The position numbers and the translations under genes were made by a program. A stretch of 22,827 bases of DNA. It comes from Alphaproteobacteria bacterium (lineage in GTDB: Bacteria; Pseudomonadota; Alphaproteobacteria; UBA6615). Under the pieces are notes generated by a model. It did not search any database, was not told the origin of the DNA, and was given only the letters and a program-made list of their open reading frames with translations. The first letter of the stretch is position 1. Each line of letters starts with the position of its first letter. The stretch lies in contig JAQWSA010000021.1 in assembly GCA_029243445.1 (NCBI GenBank), forward strand, positions 1 through 22,827. Reading direction: 5' to 3'. This document shows positions 1 through 7,758 of the stretch, one piece after another.

Positions 1-1040
1 GCCTCAGTATAAAAATAGCGAAGATCATCTGCCATGCGTTTAAAACCAGTTCCAAGTGTCTCGCCCGTTATAGGCGGTTTCTGATTTTCCGGCGCAACTA
101 AAAGATCTGCAATAAATCTAACTATCTCGTCGGTTGTCTTACCAGAAATACCGAAAGCTGAGCGATTAAAATTCTTTACCGCTTCATCATACCAGGGTCG
201 CAATAGATTAGTTTCCTGAGAAAGAGACTGATAGACTAAATCTGCATCACTGATGTCTTCCATAGGGGCCGCAAAGTTTACCGGACATGCCCAACCTTGT
301 AATTCTTCACTTTCGTTACCAGGAGGAAGGTCCAGGAAATCATGTAAAACTGGGCCCGATTCGTATTCTAATAATCCAAGACACTCATGCAAAACTCTAA
401 GCTGAAAATCGGGTTGGTTTGGAGCACCAAACGGCCGACCTAACTCAAACTTAACAGCTAGTGCTCGCGGTGGTTTCATTCGCTCAGTGTGTTCACGAAT
501 TAAACTTATGTGCGTAGTTGCAATACCTTCACCTTCAATAACATGTGCTAGCCCGCCCACGGCGCGCGTACATTGGGGTCAAACCGGTACAAGAATGACA
601 GCATCAACTCCATCCTGCTTCAGTAACTCTGCAAGATCCTTAGCAACTGGTTCCATCATATGGGGAGGGGTCGCGCCCATGAATGAATAATGTCGTGATG
701 CAACCGACCCTATAACACCCATTTCATTTAGGTCGTGTAACCTATCAATAGGAAAAGCCGTATTAACGTCTTGAAAAAACCCGGTGCGGTCAAAATTAGT
801 TGAGAGATGGCTCATCATAAGATTAGACATATCCTCATCATCTGGAATTACCCGGTAGTCTCCTGCCCCAGGAACAAAAGGGGCATCTTCACTCCGGTGC
901 AAGCCAGCTGTACTAATTATAGCAATTTTACTATCTTCTAACGTTCTTACTTCCACCCAGGGTGTGGTATCATAAGTTGGCAACTCCTGATTTATCAGTG
1001 CATTGGCCAGGTGTTCCGGCATTTCATGTATGTGTACCAT
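1..1040 (-). CDS. PrdB/GrdB-family selenoprotein with in-frame TGA (Sec), 3' end beyond window
   Basis: Reads from ATG at 1040, after a closely spaced GGGGAG, to TGA at 579-581 (codon 154), then stays open for 192 further codons to the left edge. The N-terminal part resembles the D-proline reductase subunit PrdB: an AGDYRVIP stretch, then MSHLSTNFD, FPIDRLHDLNEMGVIG and HYSFMG. The TGA sits in VILVPV-U-PQCTR, where PrdB carries its selenocysteine; downstream PRALAVKFELGRPFGAPNQP matches the family's PRA...G...PNxP segment. A UxxC pair suggests a thiol/selenol redox site. The product exceeds 346 residues against about 240 for PrdB as I recall, so there is a C-terminal extension. Clostridial relatives reduce proline or glycine derivatives in anaerobes; here no other reductase subunit is visible and the neighbours look aerobic, so the substrate is unknown. 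Selenocysteine is inferred from reading frame, family and hairpin. Confidence 0.85.
543..573 (-). promoter_or_regulatory. Candidate bacterial SECIS hairpin 3' of the recoded UGA
   Basis: In the mRNA (minus strand) immediately after UGA 581-579, an outer AUGU/ACAU pairing (570-573 with 543-546) encloses an internal loop, two pairs, a G.G mismatch and an inner stem CGCC/GGCG (561-564 with 554-557) capped by loop GUG. The loop guanine lies 19 nucleotides after the UGA, within the spacing usual for bacterial SECIS elements, which carry a G at the start of the apical loop for SelB recognition. The pairing was found by eye; no folding energy was computed. Confidence 0.5.
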
Positions 1041-1162
1041 TACTCCCCATTTCTATCTCTGCGTATTATTATCTCATAAGTAGAAGCATGATATAGGTTT
1101 GCTAAAATATATAATACTAAATAATACTTACATTTAAGTGTATATTTATATTTTTCCTCTTT

Positions 1163-1855
1163 TTATAACTCGCGCATATCGGAAGCCGTCGTCCCAGTAC
1201 TAGTATTAAAAGCGTATTTTGACCAATTATCTATAAGTGTCTTCTCACTAGTCAACATAGACTGAACAGATAGTCGTTGATGCATAAGCTGTAACCAAGA
1301 TTTAAGCAAAATACATTCCTCAGGAATTTCAAAACCCCTATAATGTTTCAAAACACATAATCTTTGCAAATGAGGTAAGAAACTTAAGTCCACAAGACTG
1401 ACCTTTTCACCTAGCCAATATGGCCCATCTGATAGCTTACCCAGTCCTTCATGTTCAATCATTAGCAAGGCATTTATTAATTTTTCCTCATGACTCTTTT
1501 GTCTTACTAAGTCTTGCGCCAACATCAGCTTATAAACATGGGGAATAAACCGAACATTTGCAAAATCAATCCAGATTCTTGCTTCTGCCCTAGCCGCTGG
1601 ATCTTCAGGCAATAAATGTTTTTGAGGAAATACATCCTCCAAATATTCATTTATAACAGAAGATTCAAATATTACTTTATCATTATGACGTAAGATCGGA
1701 ACTTTCCCATATGGAGATATTTTTAAAAACCACTTCGGTTTATCATCAAGATCAATCTCAACTAAATTAAAACTAATGTTTTTTTCTAGAAGAGCCATAC
1801 GGGTGCGCTGAGCAAAAGGGCAAGTGCTTGAACTTACAATTTCAACTGAAGACAT
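1163..1855 (-). CDS. Glutathione S-transferase family protein, omega/SspA-like
   Basis: A 230-residue soluble protein with the two-domain GST layout. The N-terminal thioredoxin-like half has STCPFAQRTR with Cys12 at the catalytic position, as in omega-class enzymes and SspA-like proteins, then YGKVPIL (cis-proline segment) and ESSVINEYL, the glutathione gamma-glutamyl contact. The C-terminal half is helical. A CPFA active site favours thiol transfer, dehalogenation or reduction of glutathionyl adducts rather than classic conjugation. The zeta-class maleylpyruvate isomerase motif (SSxSxR) is absent, so it is probably not the isomerase for the gentisate route found further along. It lies 84 bases after the xanthine dehydrogenase-type gene and 122 bases before the selenoprotein gene, same strand. 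The substrate is unknown. Confidence 0.85.
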   Translation of the reverse strand: MSSVEIVSSSTCPFAQRTRMALLEKNISFNLVEIDLDDKPKWFLKISPYGKVPILRHNDKVIFESSVINEYLEDVFPQKHLLPEDPAARAEARIWIDFANVRFIPHVYKLMLAQDLVRQKSHEEKLINALLMIEHEGLGKLSDGPYWLGEKVSLVDLSFLPHLQRLCVLKHYRGFEIPEECILLKSWLQLMHQRLSVQSMLTSEKTLIDNWSKYAFNTSTGTTASDMREL

Positions 1856-1940
1856 TTTAACTCATCCTAGAATTTCTAAGGCCAATAGTAGAAAAATTTA
1901 TTAAATAACGCAGAAAAATAATTTTTATATGTTCTAAATA

Positions 1941-4334
1941 TTAGTACTTACCTAATGCCTTAAGAATTCTTTGTGGAGTAATTGGCTGATGGTTAATCCT
2001 TATATCAAATGGACTTAAAGCATCATTAATAGCATTCATTACTGCAGCTGGTGCTCCCGCAGTTCCCGCTTCTCCAGCTCCTTTAGCACCTAATTCTGAA
2101 TCCATAGTAGGGGTTTCTATGTGACCTACCTCAATATCTGGCATCTCATTAGCCATTGGAACTAGATAGTCAGCCATATTAGCATTTGTCATATTACCGG
2201 CAGAATCATAGACACATTCTTCCATTAAAGCTCCCCCAAGTCCTTGGATAACTCCTCCACGTACCTGTTCATCAACCAACAATGGATTTATAACGGTACC
2301 ACAGTCTTCTACCACCCAATGGTTTAATAACTTTACGAGACCAGTCTCAGGATCAACCTCAACATAAGAAGCCTGAATTCCGTTGGTAAAGGCTATATTA
2401 TATTCCCTCGGCAAATAATGTTTAGTTGCCATAAGTTCGGGTTGAAAGGTTTTAGGTATTAAATCCGATCGAAAATAACCAATACGAGCCACTTCAGTTA
2501 AAGGCATACGCTCAGTGCCGGTCTTTTTATCAACAATTATACTATTGAATATATCTAATGATGTGGCATCAGCCTGTAATAACTCACCTGCCAACTCGAC
2601 TACATTAGTTCGCAGCTGCTTTGCAGCCAAAAGCACGGCCTCTCCGCCAATGCCAGCTCCCCGAGAGCCCCAAGTACCTCCACCTGTCGGGACGTTATCA
2701 GTATCACCGGTAACCACGCGTACTTTATCTATTGAAGTTCCGAAAGCAGTTGCAGCAATTTGTGCAATGATCGTATCGGTGCCTTGTCCTTGTTCTGTTA
2801 CGCTTGTATGAACAATAATTGACCCACCAGAGTCTAAACGCACTTGAGCTCCATCCTGTGATGAAATATGTGCCCCTCCAATACCATACATCTTTGCCCC
2901 AGGGTTAGTCAGTTCGATCATCGCAGCAAATCCAATACCCCTATATACACCATCTTTTCTTAGGCTATCGCGTTCAGTTTTTATAGACTCGTAATCAATC
3001 ATCGATATTAATTTTTCTAGAGATTTCTGATGTGATAATGCCTCAAATATAATCCCACTAGCTCCTTTGGTGGGATAAGCATCATCGGGAATAAAGTTAG
3101 TGCGTCGTATATCCAAAGAGTCTATTCCAAGTTGTCTAGCACCTTTTTCCAAAAGGCCTTCCGTGACAGCAAAAGCAATTGGATGACCCACCGCACGGTA
3201 CTGACACATCACGTTTTTATTTTGAAAAACAACCGTAGTTTTAGCTCTATAGTTTTTATGTTTATAAGTTCCTCCAGTAAAATTTATCACCTGATTTGCT
3301 TCCATCGCACTGGTCCGTGGATACATTGAGTAAGGGCCAATTCCTGTTAGAGCATCAATTTCAATCCCAAGAATTTCTCCCTGGGAGGAAAATGCCATTC
3401 GTCCATGCACTCGGTGATGTCTTGCATGTATATCTGTTACAAAAGACTCAAGCCTATCTGCAGTAAATTTTACTGGTCGACACAACATCTTTGATATAGC
3501 AACAGTAGCCATTTCATCAGCGTAGACATGTACCTTTATACCAAACGATCCACCGACATCCTTACATATAACCCTAATATTACCTTCAGGCACTCCTATA
3601 TGGGCTGCGAAAATATGTTGCATCATGTGAGGTGCTTGAAAAGACATATTAACAGTTAATAGGTCCTCTGTTTTACTATAGTCAGAAAGTATAACCCTTG
3701 GTTCTAAAGTAACTCCAGTATGGCGTTCAAACTGAAATGTTTCTTCAACTACTAATTCAGCTTCTGCAAAGGCAGCATCAACGTCACCAGCTTCAACTGC
3801 ATTCTTAAAAGCAATATTATCTCCTATTTCGGGATGTATCACATGGCTGGATGGGTCAATAGCAGTCTCAGGATCAACAACTGCCGGAAACTCTTCGTAA
3901 GCAACATCGACTAGCGCTACTGCATCTTCTGCCTCCGCGCGACTTTCAGCTATAACCGCAGCTACAGCTTCTCCTTGCCAGCAAACACGTTCAACAGCAA
4001 TTGCATGTTGAGGGGGGGATTTTAAACCTTTAAAGTGTGTTAAAACACCAACCCAGGGACTACAGAAATCTTGTAGTTCTTTGCCATCAACTACTCTTAC
4101 AACTCCAGAACTAGAAGCTGCTTCACTAATATCAATATTGGTAATACGTGCGTTAGCATATGGAGAGCGCACGAACGCTACATGAAGCATGCGAGGTAGC
4201 TTTAAATCATCTACAAATTGACCCTGACCCGAAAGAAGTCGCCTTGCATTAGGACGCGGTACACTGCGACCTATATAAGAATTAGGCCTGCCCAAAACGC
4301 TAATATCAGTTACAGATAAACTTTCTTCAGTCAT
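1941..4334 (-). CDS. Xanthine dehydrogenase-family molybdopterin-binding subunit
   Basis: A 797-residue large subunit of the xanthine dehydrogenase/aerobic CO dehydrogenase family, carrying molybdopterin cytosine dinucleotide and the active site for hydroxylation of heterocycles, aldehydes or CoA esters. An a/b hammerhead domain occupies about residues 20-140 (RPNARRLLSGQGQFVDDL near the start). Cofactor-binding stretches include GGSFGIKVHVY, QYRAVGHP and GGGTWGSRGAG, and the catalytic glutamate (E755) is in GAKGAGEAGTAG near the C-terminus. The active-site loop is QYRAVGHP, not AYxCSFR of true CO dehydrogenase, so CO oxidation is unlikely. An AGGAG sits seven bases before the ATG. The partner FAD (medium) and 2Fe-2S (small) subunits are not next to it, which is unusual. 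It starts 9 bases after the acyl-CoA dehydrogenase stop, so the two are probably co-transcribed. Confidence 0.93.
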   Translation of the reverse strand: MTEESLSVTDISVLGRPNSYIGRSVPRPNARRLLSGQGQFVDDLKLPRMLHVAFVRSPYANARITNIDISEAASSSGVVRVVDGKELQDFCSPWVGVLTHFKGLKSPPQHAIAVERVCWQGEAVAAVIAESRAEAEDAVALVDVAYEEFPAVVDPETAIDPSSHVIHPEIGDNIAFKNAVEAGDVDAAFAEAELVVEETFQFERHTGVTLEPRVILSDYSKTEDLLTVNMSFQAPHMMQHIFAAHIGVPEGNIRVICKDVGGSFGIKVHVYADEMATVAISKMLCRPVKFTADRLESFVTDIHARHHRVHGRMAFSSQGEILGIEIDALTGIGPYSMYPRTSAMEANQVINFTGGTYKHKNYRAKTTVVFQNKNVMCQYRAVGHPIAFAVTEGLLEKGARQLGIDSLDIRRTNFIPDDAYPTKGASGIIFEALSHQKSLEKLISMIDYESIKTERDSLRKDGVYRGIGFAAMIELTNPGAKMYGIGGAHISSQDGAQVRLDSGGSIIVHTSVTEQGQGTDTIIAQIAATAFGTSIDKVRVVTGDTDNVPTGGGTWGSRGAGIGGEAVLLAAKQLRTNVVELAGELLQADATSLDIFNSIIVDKKTGTERMPLTEVARIGYFRSDLIPKTFQPELMATKHYLPREYNIAFTNGIQASYVEVDPETGLVKLLNHWVVEDCGTVINPLLVDEQVRGGVIQGLGGALMEECVYDSAGNMTNANMADYLVPMANEMPDIEVGHIETPTMDSELGAKGAGEAGTAGAPAAVMNAINDALSPFDIRINHQPITPQRILKALGKY

Positions 4335-4343
4335 GAGTATCTC

Positions 4344-5534
4344 CTAGTTACGTAGTCGATTACGGATTGGGTGCCTGTTGGCATCCTTTGTACCAAGTGC
4401 ATCTTCTGCAATTAGTACGCGTTGAACATTTGGGGTGCCCTCACCTACCGCTAGCATATTAACATAGGCAGTAAATTTCTTGATAGGATATTCATCTGCC
4501 AAAGCATAACCGGCGAATATCTCCGCTGCGGAAGCTGCAGCATGCTTAGCCGCATTAACACCAGCATACTTTGCTCTAGAAGTAGCACGGGACGATTTTT
4601 TTCCTTGATCCATAAGTGATCCAGTACGCTCTACTAATAAACGAGCTGCATCTATATTTACTGCCATATCGGCGATAAGATGTTGAATCATCTGGTAATG
4701 ACCTATGGGCTTTCCTCGTATAACGCGCTCATTAGCGTAGTTTATTGAATGCTCAAAACAGGCCTGTGCTAAGCCCACCGAACGTGCAGATACAGTAAGT
4801 CGACCATATTCAAGAGCATTCATAGCAATCTTAAAGCCCTCTCCCTCATTACCTATACGATTCATAACAGGCACAACAAAATCATCTAAATATACTGAAT
4901 TGGAACATAATACATTAGATAAGCCAGACATTGAAATAGGTTTAGCTGTAAAACCTTGATAAACTTTAGGCTCAACTATGAACGCTGTTATGCCTCTATA
5001 ACCTGCACTTGGATCAGTTTTTGCAAATAAAATACCCGTATCACACACATCAGCAAAAGTTATCCACTGCTTTGAGCCATTTAACCTATAAACATCCCCA
5101 TCTCGTATCGCCTTGGTCTGCATAGCTCCGGCTGCATCTGATCCTCCACCAGGTTCAGAGAGAGCAAACATTCCTATTTTTTTACCAGAGATTAGATCCG
5201 GCACATAACGTGAGATTTGTTCTTCTGTGCCCCAATTATAAATAGTGAATGGACATGTCATTGCCTGCATATTCATAGCGTAACCAAATTCAGGTGAAAT
5301 ACGTGATATTTCTTCAGAAATAGCCGCTATCGCCAGAAAACCAGCATTTGTCCCGCCAAGTTCTTCAGGGAAAGCGGCCCCAAAGAAACCTGCCTCGCCC
5401 ATTTTTTTTATTAATGAATAAGGAAACTGGCCTGACGCTTCAAACGCATTTATGTTAGGTACAATTTCAACCGTAGCAAAATGCTTGGTAGTCTCAATAA
5501 TTGATTTAATTTCATGAGGTAGGTCAAAATTCAT
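4344..5534 (-). CDS. Acyl-CoA dehydrogenase
   Basis: A 396-residue FAD flavoenzyme of normal length for the family. Visible landmarks are FALSEPGGGSDAAGAMQTKA (FAD and substrate binding), QWITFAD, GRLTVSARSVGLAQ, and VGEGTPNVQRVLIAEDALG, whose E365 occupies the catalytic base position. It should introduce a 2,3 double bond into an acyl-CoA and pass electrons to an electron-transfer flavoprotein, which is not encoded here. AGGAG lies about 11 bases before the ATG. It is the first gene of the leftward block and faces the CoA-transferase-like genes across a short divergent region. The exact acyl chain cannot be read from sequence; the context (CoA-transferases, molybdenum hydroxylase) suggests breakdown of a branched or cyclic acid. 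Confidence 0.95.
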   Translation of the reverse strand: MNFDLPHEIKSIIETTKHFATVEIVPNINAFEASGQFPYSLIKKMGEAGFFGAAFPEELGGTNAGFLAIAAISEEISRISPEFGYAMNMQAMTCPFTIYNWGTEEQISRYVPDLISGKKIGMFALSEPGGGSDAAGAMQTKAIRDGDVYRLNGSKQWITFADVCDTGILFAKTDPSAGYRGITAFIVEPKVYQGFTAKPISMSGLSNVLCSNSVYLDDFVVPVMNRIGNEGEGFKIAMNALEYGRLTVSARSVGLAQACFEHSINYANERVIRGKPIGHYQMIQHLIADMAVNIDAARLLVERTGSLMDQGKKSSRATSRAKYAGVNAAKHAAASAAEIFAGYALADEYPIKKFTAYVNMLAVGEGTPNVQRVLIAEDALGTKDANRHPIRNRLRN

Positions 5535-5572
5535 ATTTTATCCATCTCCTTTATCTTCGAGACATATCTATT

Positions 5573-5584
5573 TATGATATCATA
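5573..5584. promoter_or_regulatory. 12-bp perfect palindrome between divergent genes
   Basis: TATGATATCATA reads the same on both strands and lies in the 89-base gap between the leftward acyl-CoA dehydrogenase gene and the rightward CoA-transferase-like operon. Its place suggests an operator for a dimeric repressor acting on both transcripts. No regulator of this block is encoded beside it. AT-rich palindromes can arise by chance. Confidence 0.35.
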
Positions 5585-5623
5585 CTTGTCATAGCGCTGT
5601 GGCTCAACAACAGGAAAATAATA

Positions 5624-6448
5624 GTGTCACTACATCTTGATAATATAAATGCTCTTATTGAACTTATTGATAACGGAACTAAGCTAGCACTGGCCCCTGA
5701 CTATAGCGGTTGTGCAATGAAAGCAGTGCGTTCCTTGATAAACCATAAAGTTTGTGACCTTCACCTAGTAGGCGTACCATCAATAGGGTTTCAAGGTGAT
5801 ATGTTAATTGGCTCTGGTTGTGTATCTACCGTAGAAACAGCAGCTGTAACCATTGGAGAGTATGGACAAGCACCTAGATTCACCGATGCCATTAATAAGG
5901 GTGATATTAATATTATTGATGGCACTTGCCCAGCCATCCATGCAGGACTTCAGGCCGCAGAAAAAGGAATACCTTATATGCCTGTTAGAGGTATCATTGG
6001 GTCTGATTTACTCAAAAAACGTGATGACTGGATTATAGGAAATAATCCCTTTGATAAAGATGATAGTCCACTGGTAATGGTAAAAGCTATTACCCCAGAC
6101 GTAACATTAGTTCATGCACCGCTCGCTGATAGCGAGGGAAATGTATGGATAGGGGTCCGTCGCGAAATGATGGTTATGGCTCACGCATCGAAAACCACAC
6201 TTGTAACATATGAGAACCTATATGAGGGTAACTTGTTAAATGATACCAATATGGCAGCGGGAACAATTTCAAGTTTATATATCAGTGCTTTAGCTTTGGC
6301 TAAGAATGGAGCTTGGCCGGTTGGTTTATTTGGTACATATCCAGCCGACGATGAACATCTAAGACTATACATAGACATGGCAAGGACTGAGGATGGCTTC
6401 CAAAATTACCTATCACAATATGTAATGGATAAAGATATTAAAGAATGA
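5624..6448 (+). CDS. CoA-transferase-like alpha subunit (IpdA-like)
   Basis: A 274-residue type I CoA-transferase alpha-chain fold, started at GTG because AGGAAA sits about 8 bases upstream and no better ATG precedes the fold. Family segments include IDGTCPAIHAGLQAAEKGIP followed by MPVRGIIGSDL, and ADSEGNVWIG, the usual GxDxxGN-type turn. The stop overlaps the start of the beta subunit (ATGA at 6445-6448), indicating translational coupling and a heteromer. The local sequence (GLQAA, PxRxxxGSD) recalls IpdA of the steroid-degradation ring hydrolase IpdAB as much as glutaconate or 3-oxoacid CoA-transferases. Whether it moves CoA between acids or opens a ring in a CoA ester is unsettled. Confidence 0.85.
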   Translation: MSLHLDNINALIELIDNGTKLALAPDYSGCAMKAVRSLINHKVCDLHLVGVPSIGFQGDMLIGSGCVSTVETAAVTIGEYGQAPRFTDAINKGDINIIDGTCPAIHAGLQAAEKGIPYMPVRGIIGSDLLKKRDDWIIGNNPFDKDDSPLVMVKAITPDVTLVHAPLADSEGNVWIGVRREMMVMAHASKTTLVTYENLYEGNLLNDTNMAAGTISSLYISALALAKNGAWPVGLFGTYPADDEHLRLYIDMARTEDGFQNYLSQYVMDKDIKE

Positions 6449-7176
6449 ATATCCAATTTAAGCCAGAAGAGTTAATAATTTCTACAATTGCCGACATGCT
6501 TGAGGGTCTGGGCCATGTAGCTATCGGTGCCTCTTCACCTATCCCGGGAAGCGCAGCACTACTTGCACGCGCAAAAAGCAAAGGAAAGCTGCGCGTTTCA
6601 ATGTTAGGCAGTGAAAAACATAATGCATTTACCAATGGTGGTACAGAACTATTTGACTGTGCTGCACAAGGTCGAATTGACGCTTTTTTTCTCGGGGGAG
6701 GACAAATTGACGGTAGAGCAAATATTAATTTAGTTGGGATTGGTGAGTACCCACGCAGTAAAGCTCGTTTTCCCGGCTCTTTTGGGTCGGCCTATTTATA
6801 TTTCTTGGTTCCTAGGGTTATTCTTTTTAGAGAAGAGCATTCACCAAGAGTGTTGGTTCCAAAAGTTGATTTTATTAGTGCACCTGGGATAAGCGCTGAA
6901 AACGTCTATAGGCCTGGAGGCCCTTATGCCCTTGTTACTGGTAGATGCGTTTTTACCTTTAACAAAAAATTAGGTTCATTTTGTTTAAAATCAATACATC
7001 CTGGGCATACTATTGAAGAGGTAGATGAAATGACTGGATTCACTTATGAAAAACCCATAAATATACCCCAAACCCCAAAGCCGAATATGGCTACAATTGA
7101 ATTAATTAGAGGGCTAGTTGCAGACGAAGTTTCTGAAACCTATCCGGCTTTTGCCGAACGTGTTTTTGCTAATTAA
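6445..7176 (+). CDS. CoA-transferase-like beta subunit (IpdB-like)
   Basis: A 243-residue partner of the preceding alpha chain, overlapping it by 4 bases. The beta-chain fold shows FFLGGGQIDGRANINLVGIG and a late IHPGHTIEEVDEMTGF segment, typical of the C-terminal part. The SENG-type motif holding the catalytic glutamate of ordinary type I CoA-transferases is not evident; at about that place is LGSEKHNAFTNGG. Loss of this motif is a feature of IpdB, whose complex hydrolyses a cyclic CoA ester instead of transferring CoA. I therefore call the fold firmly and the reaction only tentatively. It is followed by a 105-base AT-rich gap and then the cupin gene. Confidence 0.85.
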   Translation: MNIQFKPEELIISTIADMLEGLGHVAIGASSPIPGSAALLARAKSKGKLRVSMLGSEKHNAFTNGGTELFDCAAQGRIDAFFLGGGQIDGRANINLVGIGEYPRSKARFPGSFGSAYLYFLVPRVILFREEHSPRVLVPKVDFISAPGISAENVYRPGGPYALVTGRCVFTFNKKLGSFCLKSIHPGHTIEEVDEMTGFTYEKPINIPQTPKPNMATIELIRGLVADEVSETYPAFAERVFAN

Positions 7177-7281
7177 CAATAAAAGAACTTATATCAAGCT
7201 TAATTAAAAAATTATTACATAGGTAAGATTAAATAAAAGTACCAATAACCCATTCTAACAACAAAATTTAGGGAGTTTTAG

Positions 7282-7668
7282 ATGCCTTTTTTCAATATAA
7301 ATGACATGAAAACAAAAATGGATAAAACAGCGCCAGGAATGGCAGCATCAGTTGTAGGAGAATTCATGAAAGTAGGTGTAATGACCTATGAAGATGAGAT
7401 TGGACCTCCACCACATTTTCACCCTAACGAAGAACAGTTTGTTCTTGTTTTAGAAGGAGAATTGCGCATGGTGTTAGGGGAAGAAGTTAAAAACATCGGA
7501 CCAGGTGAATTAATACATATACCCCGTAATACACCACATACAGTAAGAGCGGTTGGTGGTCCTGCTCGTTTCTTTACAGCAAAACATCCGGTTGGTGACG
7601 GCGAATTAAGCCAAGACTATAACTTAGCCCCTAACGCAGAAGAGCTTAAGAAGAAGCTTGCCGGTTAA
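7282..7668 (+). CDS. Small single-domain cupin protein
   Basis: A 128-residue protein with one cupin barrel. Motif 1 is PPHFHPNEEQFVLVLEGEL (two His and a Glu as likely metal ligands) and motif 2 is PGELIHIPRNTPHTVRAV (third His). GGGAG lies 7 bases before ATG. Proteins of this size may be metal-dependent isomerases, decarboxylases or dioxygenases, or simple binding proteins; sequence alone does not choose. It sits between the CoA-transferase-like pair and the CaiB/BaiF gene on the same strand, with gaps of 105 and 90 bases that may carry their own signals, so it may be only loosely coupled to them. Confidence 0.85.
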   Translation: MPFFNINDMKTKMDKTAPGMAASVVGEFMKVGVMTYEDEIGPPPHFHPNEEQFVLVLEGELRMVLGEEVKNIGPGELIHIPRNTPHTVRAVGGPARFFTAKHPVGDGELSQDYNLAPNAEELKKKLAG

Positions 7669-7691
7669 ATATTTTAGTTTAACAGTTATTG

Positions 7692-7707
7692 TAGATTAAA
7701 AAATCTA
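7692..7707 (+). other. Short AT hairpin between cupin and CaiB genes
   Basis: TAGATT and AATCTA form a 6-bp stem around an AAAA loop, 24 bases after the cupin stop codon. No U-run follows, so it is not a standard terminator. It might stabilise the 3' end of the upstream message or be chance in an AT-rich gap. Confidence 0.25.
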
Positions 7708-7758
7708 GATAAAGCTCAAATTTGTATTAACCTTTATATTAACAACGAATATAATCGT

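Noticed and set aside
579..581. TGA as a true stop, sequencing error, or sign of a recoded genetic code
   Set aside because: The frame continues for 192 codons with family-conserved residues exactly across the TGA, the site is where PrdB has Sec, and other genes here (ending at 6448, 14547, 16477, 22409) use TGA as stop. An error from TGT or TGC cannot be fully excluded without reads.
1041..1162. Promoter or terminator before the selenoprotein gene
   Set aside because: Very AT-rich with small stems such as ACTTA/TAAGT, but no convincing -35/-10 pair or hairpin with U-run that I could separate from background.
1163..1855. Maleylpyruvate isomerase for the gentisate pathway
   Set aside because: The active site is the omega-like CPFAQR, not the zeta-class serine motif, and the gene is over 11 kb from gentisate dioxygenase on the other strand.
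2515..2811. 98-codon open frame on the plus strand
   Set aside because: It lies wholly inside the conserved molybdopterin-binding subunit on the other strand and has no recognisable family features; treated as a shadow.
1941..4334. Aerobic carbon monoxide dehydrogenase large subunit (CoxL)
   Set aside because: The AYxCSFR active-site loop of CO dehydrogenase is absent (QYRAVGHP instead), and coxM and coxS are not adjacent.
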